Part shown: one piece after another, positions 52,277-59,724 of the stretch
Layout: each line of letters opens with the position of its first letter
How positions within the stretch are numbered: position 1 is the stretch's first letter
NCBI RefSeq assembly: GCF_030464365.1
Contig: NZ_VCYI01000008.1
Location: 62,001-126,000 of the forward strand
Origin: Methanoculleus methanifontis
Lineage (GTDB): Archaea > Halobacteriota > Methanomicrobia > Methanomicrobiales > Methanoculleaceae
Direction: 5' to 3'
DNA: 64,000 nucleotides
Program-made: the position numbers and the translations under genes
Notes under the pieces: generated by a model
Database searches by the model: none
Told to the model about the DNA's origin: nothing
Seen by the model: the letters and a program-made list of their open reading frames with translations, nothing else

Positions 52277-55200
52277 TTTAGCAACTCCTTCTGGATAAAT
52301 ACTAAAGCCTCGTCACTCAGAGAGCCATCCTGGCAAACAAATGGAATCTCAACAATTCTCCGTTCTGAGGATATTATTGGGCGGAACTCTTTCCTGGATT
52401 CTCCTAGGATATTGATTACAAAAACACGATCTGCGTTGCAGCCTTTCATTTTATCCTTGATATTAAGGATTATATTTTCTGCAGGAACAGCAATATGGTC
52501 ATTCCAGAGTTTAAAATCAAAGTAGACGTTGTTTTCCGTCTTGAAATCAAACATTTCATACTCGGAGATATCCAGTTCGCTGAGCTGGAGTCCTAACTGC
52601 TCCTGCAAGATATAGCGACCACATACCTCACCCAGCGCTCCCTTGTAGATATTGTTAAATATGGGAGGGGTAAGCATCAGCTCACCTTCAGCGAACCCAG
52701 TTGCCCACCCTCTGTCATTAAAGAGGTCATACAGGGGCTTTATCGCCATTAGTTCCTGCAGTCTTGCGGCTCTCTCACTAACCTCCTGTGTTTGCTTATC
52801 CGGCGAAAAAAAGACCTCTATATTCTGATAATCATTTTCCTGAATATACTTGTATGAGCGGGCAGGGGATGGGAGTTCAACATAAATTGGATGCCACTTA
52901 GGATCACAGTTCTCTTTTGAAGGGATAGAAGGTTGCTTAAGGGTTTGCTCTCGCAGATTTTGCCATAACTCTACCTTACTCCTGTTCCAGGGGTTTTTCA
53001 AGAAACCATGTATAAATGTAGCAGACCAGTTACTCCTGTTTGATGCCCGGTTCTGAAATCCAACATATTCATCTGATATGGCACTTTTTCCTCTGGCAGA
53101 CTCCAGTAATGCAGTATATTCTCTGACGGGAATCACATCATCAGGCAAAATGAATTGCACCAAGTGCCTTCTGATAAATGAGTCAGCAAGGACATGAATA
53201 GTCGGTGATTTCATATTTGTTCGACAAATTCTTCCGATAGCCTGGATCACTATCTTGTTAAGGTAACGAGTGTACGCCTCTGTCTGATAGAGGCTGATAT
53301 AGTCTTCCACATGCTTCTTCTTCTTGTATCTGCCGACCAATCGAGAAAAAGCCTCGTCCAACTTACGTTCGAAAGTTTTCGGAGAGATAGAACCATCCTC
53401 GACGAGAAATTCGAGTTGGAACAGGTATTTTATGAAATCATCATTTTTGAGATCGTCTGAGTTGATGTTTACAAGAAGATGCGTCGGGCGGTCTACGTAT
53501 ATAGCATCGATATCCATCAATCCACGATCGGGGAACCCGTTAATCTTTATCGGGTGTGTAGATTCGGGGATTGCGTATTGCAGGTTTTGTCCTGCTCCGA
53601 TTGTTTGATATGTGGAGATTATAAAACGTCTTTCGCCAGATTTCAGGGCCTCTAGTAACTCTGGTTTCTTCTTATCAAAATTCTCGCCGGTCAAAACAAC
53701 AATCGTATCTGAATGAAGTTTTCCCTCCATGTCTGGATATCTACTTTGTATCCTTCCTGCGTATTGATAAAGAGTCTCCAGATCAAACCGGGGATTTGAC
53801 CGTTTTGGAAACGCGTTAAAAAAGCAGAGAAATGCACGAATTTCTGTGTTCTCCAAAAAATAGTTCCATGCTGTGAGAGCACGCACATAGCGGGAGAAAA
53901 TGTAACCAGGATCCTGCTCCTCCGGGTTGCTCCCCCTCACCACATTCCATAGTGCATTTGCAGCCTCTCGGTCCTCCATTAGCGACTCCAGCCTCGCCAA
54001 ACTCTCTTCAAAATCATCTGTGCCGATGAATTCCGTCTTGATTGATACCCGCTCATATCCCCGGTTTGTCTCAGAAATGGCTTCAGTTATTCTCTGCAAG
54101 GCGGCACCTGAAGGTCGAACAAATGAACTTCTGAGCCGTGAGCGTAGATATTCCAGATCATAATTCCCGATATTCGTATACAACCCCGCAGTAGCAGACA
54201 TTCCTACAACCATCGCTCGCGAGCAAACTTCAACCAGGAACGATTCTGGTGTCCTTGAAAAGGTACACCTATATATTTTTGAAAGTGTGTCATGCTCGTC
54301 GCTATCCACGATATCATAATAACTGAAACCAGCATCGTAGAACCCATGTTCTTGGATAGCATTGGTTTTGCCGCGTAATTCATAGGGGGTATTATGTTCC
54401 ATTATGCTGTCGGTAAGAAATTTTACAGTGCCTGAATCAAGGTGGAAATTGTTTAAAACCGTCTTTATGGCGATATCTAATGGGTAAACTTCCTGAACCG
54501 TGTCGTCTTCGTTTTTAAGCTGGCAGTAGTTCTCAGCCAGATATTCGACACCATTCTGGAAATATGTGAGAAACCCAGCAATTTCGCGAAGCAGGGACCG
54601 AATATTTACTCCAGACCGTCTCTCATTTCCCTCTAAAGCCATTATCCAGTTGGTACGGGTTTCAGTATCCTGCACCACTTCGATCCTTTTATGTTGGGCA
54701 TCCAGAACGTGGTGAAACTGATAGTCGTAAAAGAGGAAGTTCCGTTTATTCGAAGAGAAGTTAGATGATGATTTACAGGTATGTTGAAGGTTGTACTTCT
54801 TGAATATCAGGTCAGCTTTTCTCTGGAAATTTACGACAATCTCATGAAGTGATGGCCAGTCTTTTTCGGAAGCCAGGCGCTCTCGCTGTTTAGATTCCTG
54901 CAATAGAACTCCTGGGCATTCGTTTTCCATGAGATGGTTGTGGATATTAAGGAAGAGATCGAGGAGATCTGCCCGCGAATCAAGACCTGATTTTATAATG
55001 TTCTTGAGCACATTTTCTTTGGTCGCATCAAATTCATCAATAAAGATCAGCGATCCGTCGATCAACCGTTTCTGGAAATAATATGAACTCTCTATAATGG
55101 GGGTGTTCTTGCGGACAAATTTGTCTATGCTGAGAAAAATAATCGTCTTTTCATCTGTAAAGACAGCAGGGTACAGGTTCCCTATCCACTGATAATCTGG

Positions 55201-55737
55201 ATTAGTTTTGACCGCATCAAGTCTTTCCACTTTGGTCTTGAACTCTTGGTTTAGTTGGTTGGTGATGAATTTCCGAAAATCCGGTTCGAGTTCCTTACGT
55301 ATTTGTTCACTGAGGGCTATTTTTACCTTTTTGTCCATCCTTTCGCTATTTTCCAAAGTTTCAACGTAAGATTTTAGATCAAGGTAACTCTTGACTTTAA
55401 ATTGCTCCGGGATCTGGGAATCCACAGATAAAAGATTGTTAATGACGGATTCGGAGTTTGAGTTGATGAAGATTACATATTTATCGTAGTCATCTTCAGC
55501 ATTGTCAGCTTTGAATCGTTCCTTTAGTTCGAGAAAGGGGAGATTTTTCTTAAGGTTGGTTATGAAGAATATCTTTCGCTTCTGTTCTGCAAAATCCCTG
55601 TAATGTTTGTAAATGAAATCGAGTACATTATGTGTTTTTCCAAAACCAGTGGGCATGCTCAGGAGAAGGAGCCCCGTCGTATCCTTTTCTAAGCAATGCT
55701 GCTCGAGAATTTCTTGCACAGATGTCCTCCACACCAA
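52273..55737 (-). CDS. Large superfamily 2 helicase with probable PD-(D/E)XK nuclease tail
   Basis: A 1154-aa protein. Walker A SMPTGFGKT (27-35), motif Ia FFITNLKKNLPF, motif II IDEFD (233-237), motif III MSATAG (513-518), a motif V-like YQTIGAGQNLQYA and motif VI QAIGRICRT. The C-terminal 122 residues have GALGE (E1037), FDF (D1064), then YFDFK (D1074, K1076), a plausible PD-(D/E)XK nuclease. The DEFD box and TGFGKT loop are closer to Cas3-like or DinG-like helicases than to Lhr or RecQ. It is AT-rich and first in a two-gene operon; the likely role is antiviral. Confidence 0.75.
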   Translation of the reverse strand: MVWRTSVQEILEQHCLEKDTTGLLLLSMPTGFGKTHNVLDFIYKHYRDFAEQKRKIFFITNLKKNLPFLELKERFKADNAEDDYDKYVIFINSNSESVINNLLSVDSQIPEQFKVKSYLDLKSYVETLENSERMDKKVKIALSEQIRKELEPDFRKFITNQLNQEFKTKVERLDAVKTNPDYQWIGNLYPAVFTDEKTIIFLSIDKFVRKNTPIIESSYYFQKRLIDGSLIFIDEFDATKENVLKNIIKSGLDSRADLLDLFLNIHNHLMENECPGVLLQESKQRERLASEKDWPSLHEIVVNFQRKADLIFKKYNLQHTCKSSSNFSSNKRNFLFYDYQFHHVLDAQHKRIEVVQDTETRTNWIMALEGNERRSGVNIRSLLREIAGFLTYFQNGVEYLAENYCQLKNEDDTVQEVYPLDIAIKTVLNNFHLDSGTVKFLTDSIMEHNTPYELRGKTNAIQEHGFYDAGFSYYDIVDSDEHDTLSKIYRCTFSRTPESFLVEVCSRAMVVGMSATAGLYTNIGNYDLEYLRSRLRSSFVRPSGAALQRITEAISETNRGYERVSIKTEFIGTDDFEESLARLESLMEDREAANALWNVVRGSNPEEQDPGYIFSRYVRALTAWNYFLENTEIRAFLCFFNAFPKRSNPRFDLETLYQYAGRIQSRYPDMEGKLHSDTIVVLTGENFDKKKPELLEALKSGERRFIISTYQTIGAGQNLQYAIPESTHPIKINGFPDRGLMDIDAIYVDRPTHLLVNINSDDLKNDDFIKYLFQLEFLVEDGSISPKTFERKLDEAFSRLVGRYKKKKHVEDYISLYQTEAYTRYLNKIVIQAIGRICRTNMKSPTIHVLADSFIRRHLVQFILPDDVIPVREYTALLESARGKSAISDEYVGFQNRASNRSNWSATFIHGFLKNPWNRSKVELWQNLREQTLKQPSIPSKENCDPKWHPIYVELPSPARSYKYIQENDYQNIEVFFSPDKQTQEVSERAARLQELMAIKPLYDLFNDRGWATGFAEGELMLTPPIFNNIYKGALGEVCGRYILQEQLGLQLSELDISEYEMFDFKTENNVYFDFKLWNDHIAVPAENIILNIKDKMKGCNADRVFVINILGESRKEFRPIISSERRIVEIPFVCQDGSLSDEALVFIQKELLK

Positions 55738-55910
55738 CGTAACCGTTTTTAATAGTTTTCCTATGGATTAGCCAATCTAATATGTCTTTTGATTAGGTCG
55801 AATTCTGTAGAAAGCGAATTCCCTAATTATACCGCGCTACAAGGTTTGGTTGGCCTGTCCACTGGTATCTGTCTGTTGTAATGATGGAGTAAAAAAGGAA
55901 GCCCTTTAAC

Positions 55911-55959
55911 TCCCGGACGAGGGCGATCTTTTCTGCGTCTGTCGCGTTGAAGATATTCG
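55911..55959 (-). pseudogene. Short remnant of the HIT gene
   Basis: CTCCCGGACGAGGGC then, after a 9-bp deletion, a GATCTCTTCCGCGTC-like stretch and GTCGCGTTGAAGA match the HIT gene at about 48687-48745 with several changes. Only about 50 bp is left. It lies immediately upstream of the AT-rich helicase system. Confidence 0.5.
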
Positions 55960-56003
55960 GGGAGAGATTCTGCCGGCAGCGTCCAGAATGGGACGAGCCC
56001 CGT

Positions 56004-56498
56004 TCACCGGATCACCAGCGCAGGCAGCTTCCCGCCGTGCATCTCCTGGTATCTCTCCTTCAAAGCCTCCTCAACAGCTCCCGGGTGCTCATCGACGACC
56101 ATCCACCCGTACTGCAGTTCCCACCCCGAGGAGAGGAGCGCCCATACCGGATATTTGGCGGTATGACGGGTCGCAAGTTCCCGGTATCGGCCGTGGAGGG
56201 TGTTCTTGCTCCCGGCGTATGTTCCTGCCGACCCGATGTAGATCGTCGGGCAGTCGCCGATCTTGAGGAGCCGGTCGAACCGGCTGCAAAGAAATCTGTC
56301 TGCCATGTCCCAGCCGATTGACCCGGCAAGACCGACGGCCTTCTCGCGGACCTCTTCTGCCGGAGTTCCGTGCTGGTGAACCCGGATGACGTAGACCCCT
56401 TTTCGCTTCGGCGGTTCCGCATCCTGAAACCGCGTAAACTCAAACGCATCGAAGAGGCCGTTGCAGCAGTCCCTGGCCGGTGAAGAATTCTCCCTCAT
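56004..56498 (-). CDS. GIY-YIG-like nuclease-fold protein
   Basis: A 164-aa protein. KGVYVIRVHQHG and, some 50 residues on, CPTIYIGSAG with GSKNTLHGRYREL form the GVY...YIG pattern and the conserved Arg of the GIY-YIG nuclease fold. A final LHGGKLPAL-like segment (HGGKLPALV) is common at the end of such small proteins. It starts 10 bp after the PLD protein stop on the same strand, so they form an operon, probably a restriction or repair pair. Confidence 0.7.
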   Translation of the reverse strand: MRENSSPARDCCNGLFDAFEFTRFQDAEPPKRKGVYVIRVHQHGTPAEEVREKAVGLAGSIGWDMADRFLCSRFDRLLKIGDCPTIYIGSAGTYAGSKNTLHGRYRELATRHTAKYPVWALLSSGWELQYGWMVVDEHPGAVEEALKERYQEMHGGKLPALVIR

Positions 56499-56507
56499 CG
56501 TCTACTC

Positions 56508-57278
56508 TCACCGATAGTAATTCTTGTAGCAGTCATTACAGACCGGCCGGGTCTTTGTCGTCGTATGTTTGGTCCCACACTTGTGGCATACCTTCTCTTT
56601 ATAGTCCGGGTTGTTGAAGCGGGCCCAGGAAGCAAAGCATTTCGGGCAGTACGGCTTCTCCGGGTTATAATCGATCGTCTCTCCGCACCGGATACAGTAA
56701 CCAACCTCTCCCAGAACCGAATCCAGCGCCTTCTCAAGGAATCCCTTCTTCGGAGGGGCTTTCAACTTCGGTGATATGGTTCTAGTGGGTTTTCTCGGCT
56801 CATATGTCCGTTGACTTGCGGTGGCTGCCGTAGCCGTCTGATTGTTGCTCTCCGGGCTGCTTGCCTGCAGGATCCTTTCAACCTCTTCGAGGGTCTGGGT
56901 GTAGAGATCGGGATCTGTCTCCCGAAAGAATCGGACACCCATCTCCCAGTTGTTGCTCTGCGAGTGCTCGTAGAGGTTCATCGAAGTGATGATGCCGAAC
57001 TGTTCGTTGATGTAGCATTTGGCGTGGAGATCGTTGCATTTGTAGAGTTGAGAGTTCTGCAATTGTTTGAGAAATGCCAGATCTTCCTGCTTAGGGTTTG
57101 TGTCGCTCCGGTAGACGATGTCGATGGGGACCTTTTTGTCGTCAATGCTCTGGAGGTATTTCTTGTTGTGCGGGGTCAGGCTGATGTAAGGGGAGACGAT
57201 GAAGATTTGCTCCTCAGCGATTTTGATGATCTCGATGAATGCTGCGCTTACCCCTGGTGCGTCGAGGAAATCTGCCAT
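56508..57278 (-). CDS. PLD-domain protein with C-terminal zinc ribbons
   Basis: A 256-aa protein. The N-terminal phospholipase D-like domain has one HKD-type motif, DLHAKCYINEQFGIITSMNL, so catalysis would need a dimer. After a Ser/Thr/Pro-rich linker come paired CxxC motifs (CIRCG, CPKC, CHKCG, CNDC), two zinc ribbons likely to bind nucleic acid. Architecture resembles PLD nucleases of restriction systems. Operon with the GIY-YIG gene. Confidence 0.85.
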   Translation of the reverse strand: MADFLDAPGVSAAFIEIIKIAEEQIFIVSPYISLTPHNKKYLQSIDDKKVPIDIVYRSDTNPKQEDLAFLKQLQNSQLYKCNDLHAKCYINEQFGIITSMNLYEHSQSNNWEMGVRFFRETDPDLYTQTLEEVERILQASSPESNNQTATAATASQRTYEPRKPTRTISPKLKAPPKKGFLEKALDSVLGEVGYCIRCGETIDYNPEKPYCPKCFASWARFNNPDYKEKVCHKCGTKHTTTKTRPVCNDCYKNYYR

Positions 57279-57505
57279 TAGGTTGCTCCTGATGGTATAC
57301 TATACAGCGAGGAGCCGAAAAAGATTCTTATACGTCCCCGTTGCTCTTGATCATTGATACTAAACTGTTTTGCTGAAGATCTGACTTAACGGGGAGTTGA
57401 GCGCCAGCAGAAAGTATTTGACGGTCGAGAAGAAATTTCCAATCCGGCATATAGGGGCTATAGTGAAATTGGGCAATATCACGAGGACAATGAAGTAGGG
57501 AGCTT

Positions 57506-58501
57506 ATGGTCATAATACACGGGGTATCCGGGAGTACGCAGTATCTATTGCACGGGCTGAAGCCCGTCGGTGGAAGAAATCTGGGGACTTTCGAAGATAT
57601 CTACCACTTTTACAGCAATTATGCCGGAATTCTGGCTGAGACCGAAGCCGTGGTGAACAACCAACTGGACGAGAAGATAACCTGCCTGAACGACACTGAG
57701 ATCCAGCTCGATGTCCGGATTCGGGAAGGCATTGCCCGGCGTACGGAAGAGGTTGATGTGGAGATCGCCGAACTCAGGACGAAGATCGACAACGCAACGA
57801 ATATCCTGACGCGATGGGGCTGTACGGTCAAATGCTGGATTGCGGTCTCTCTACGGTCCAGAAAAATATCCCGCCCCTTCAGCGGTCTGAAGTCGGAATT
57901 GCGCGGCGTCCAAAACGAGAGAGTGATGCTGACCCGGAAGAGGCCTGAGTTTGTCAACAAAGGGTGCAGCAACATCATCGCGAACCATGCATTTATAGCC
58001 GATAATATTTCGTTCTATATCGGTGCTGTCGGGGAGGAAACGGTCATCAACGCCCTCGCGCAGCTCTCCGATGAGTATCATCTCTTCAACGATGTGAACC
58101 TGCGTTTTCATCCTCCTATCCACTGGCGGGAGAAGAATGACTACATCAAGTCGAGCCAGATCGATCACATCGTCGTTGGCCCTACGGGTCTCTTTCTTGT
58201 GGAGACAAAGAACTGGAAGTTCTCAGACGTCGAGACGAAATCTAATAAACTGGTCTACCAGGTGAGACGTTCCAGCCTGGCACTCTGGTTCTACCTGCGG
58301 AAGAACTATGCGCGATACGATGTGCCGAAGACCCGTAACGTCGTCGTCTCGGTGCAGGGCTGCCGTCCCGGCCAGAAGTTGGATCCGTACATCGATATCA
58401 CCACCCCCAACAGGCTCTGCGAATACATAACGACAAGAACGAACACCCTGCCGGCAGACGCGGTAGATCGGTTGGTCGCCGTGATCGGCCGGACGGTCTG
58501 A
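57506..58501 (+). CDS. NERD-domain protein with N-terminal coiled coil
   Basis: A 331-aa protein. Residues around 45-150 are charged and helical, probably a coiled coil; after this comes a NERD domain: GAVGEETVINAL, QIDHIVVGPTGLFLVETKNWK with the PD-(D/E)XK-like D, E and K. NERD domains are predicted nucleases found alone or with helicases. Divergent from the PLD gene and convergent with the EVE/DUF365 operon, so no partner is fixed. GGGAG precedes the ATG closely. Confidence 0.82.
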   Translation: MVIIHGVSGSTQYLLHGLKPVGGRNLGTFEDIYHFYSNYAGILAETEAVVNNQLDEKITCLNDTEIQLDVRIREGIARRTEEVDVEIAELRTKIDNATNILTRWGCTVKCWIAVSLRSRKISRPFSGLKSELRGVQNERVMLTRKRPEFVNKGCSNIIANHAFIADNISFYIGAVGEETVINALAQLSDEYHLFNDVNLRFHPPIHWREKNDYIKSSQIDHIVVGPTGLFLVETKNWKFSDVETKSNKLVYQVRRSSLALWFYLRKNYARYDVPKTRNVVVSVQGCRPGQKLDPYIDITTPNRLCEYITTRTNTLPADAVDRLVAVIGRTV

Positions 58502-58517
58502 GGCCTCCTGGGCGGAA

Positions 58518-58619
58518 TCAGGGATTGTATTTGTAGGTTGTATCGGAGAGCTCCGGCAACCGCTCAAAAGGGACTGGCTGGCGGATGTCGCCGGAAGCGA
58601 CGAGGTTGATGATCTTCAT
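58518..58619 (-). pseudogene. Truncated TATA-binding-protein-like gene
   Basis: A 33-codon frame reads KIINLVASGDI followed by PFERLPEL and stops. KIxNxVASG is the opening of the TBP repeat. The rest of the gene is missing: the end of the convergent NERD gene follows the stop within 17 bp. It follows the DUF365 gene by 18 bp on the same strand, so it was probably the third gene of that operon. Confidence 0.5.
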
Positions 58620-58637
58620 TCCCGAAAATTGTGGTAA

Positions 58638-59066
58638 TTATTCCCGCAGATATCTTCCCCCGACCGGGACGAACCGCTCCGGTTTCTTCACCGTATCGTA
58701 CTTTTGGATATTCTCGAGTTCGAGAGCCATCCAGGATCGCTTCTTGCCTTCACCCTTCCTGACCCGGACCCCTTGCCACCGCTCCTGGTTCCTGACGTAG
58801 GCTTTCGCCTCCTCCCGGGTGAGGAAGACCGCGTCGCCGAAGGTCTCGAAGAACGCGAGAGGGTCGTCGTTGATAACGATCCGCTTGATCGTCGCCTCCC
58901 CGGCGTAGCCGGTATCCTCGTGGGACTGGTAGAAGATGAGTTTCATGCCGCTCCGGAGTTCTTTGAAGACGGTGGCGGGCTTGATGAAGACGGTCTTTCC
59001 TTCGTTGAAGAACCGTGGGGTGTACTTCTTCGGGACGGGGAAGGTGACGCCGATAATCTCAGACAT
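58638..59066 (-). CDS. DUF365-like PUA/ASCH-superfamily protein
   Basis: A 142-aa protein, IIGVTFPVPKKYTPRFF at the start and GMKLIFYQSHEDTGYAGEATIKRI in the centre, matching the archaeal DUF365 family as I remember it. The small beta-barrel is related to EVE, PUA and ASCH domains that bind nucleic acid with modified bases. Its start overlaps the EVE gene stop by 8 nt, so two base-reading proteins are co-produced. Function unknown. Confidence 0.68.
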   Translation of the reverse strand: MSEIIGVTFPVPKKYTPRFFNEGKTVFIKPATVFKELRSGMKLIFYQSHEDTGYAGEATIKRIVINDDPLAFFETFGDAVFLTREEAKAYVRNQERWQGVRVRKGEGKKRSWMALELENIQKYDTVKKPERFVPVGGRYLRE

Positions 59067-59517
59067 CGGCTGCCTCCACTCCGGCCCGCTTGAGGATGAT
59101 CCGGTAGTCCTCCTCGGGGATCTCGCGCATGGCTATCCTGAGGTGGCCGCTCCACATCGTCTTGTTCGTGATGAATTTGAGGTCGGGGATCAGCGGCTTG
59201 AACTCCAGCGGCTCGGCGAAGACTGCGATCGGCTTGACCTTCATGCGGTAGGGGAAGACCTCGTCGCCCATCTGCGGCGGGGTGACGAAGAGGCGGGAGT
59301 GGTCTTCGTAGGGCTCGGAGACGACTTCGTAGGCTCCGGTTATTGCTGAGGGAAGGATGGTGTCATCCTCTTTCTCCTGCCGGACGTAGACAAGTATGGT
59401 ATCGCCGGGCTTCACCCGCTGCATGAGGGTTTTGTTGCGCTTTGGGACGCCCCAGATGTGCTTCTTTTCAAGGATCTTGTTGTTGTCCCGGTTGGAGGAG
59501 GCGATCCAGTGGGTCAT
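59059..59517 (-). CDS. EVE-domain protein
   Basis: A 152-aa EVE-domain protein. HWIASSNRDNNKILEKK and IWGVPKRNK with VKPGDTILVYVRQEK match the family, which binds modified cytosines or other modified bases and is frequent in defence islands. I chose the Met at 59517, immediately before the conserved THWI; the frame is open to 59553. Followed by DUF365 and a TBP fragment in one operon. Confidence 0.85.
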   Translation of the reverse strand: MTHWIASSNRDNNKILEKKHIWGVPKRNKTLMQRVKPGDTILVYVRQEKEDDTILPSAITGAYEVVSEPYEDHSRLFVTPPQMGDEVFPYRMKVKPIAVFAEPLEFKPLIPDLKFITNKTMWSGHLRIAMREIPEEDYRIILKRAGVEAADV

Positions 59518-59724
59518 AGGTGGAATTTGATCGTTTATATTTAAAACATTCACTGAGTAGAAGCCGTTCGAATAATCCTATCTTCCTGGCAGGTTGGTTT
59601 CACTAATCTGGAGAGAACATCCTCCCATAAGCCCTTGCCGAGAGAACGCCCCCTCCCATGTGGCGAGAACCGTTTCATCAACTATATCATAGCGTAACTA
59701 TTACTTTTGTTACAGGTGCGTTCA

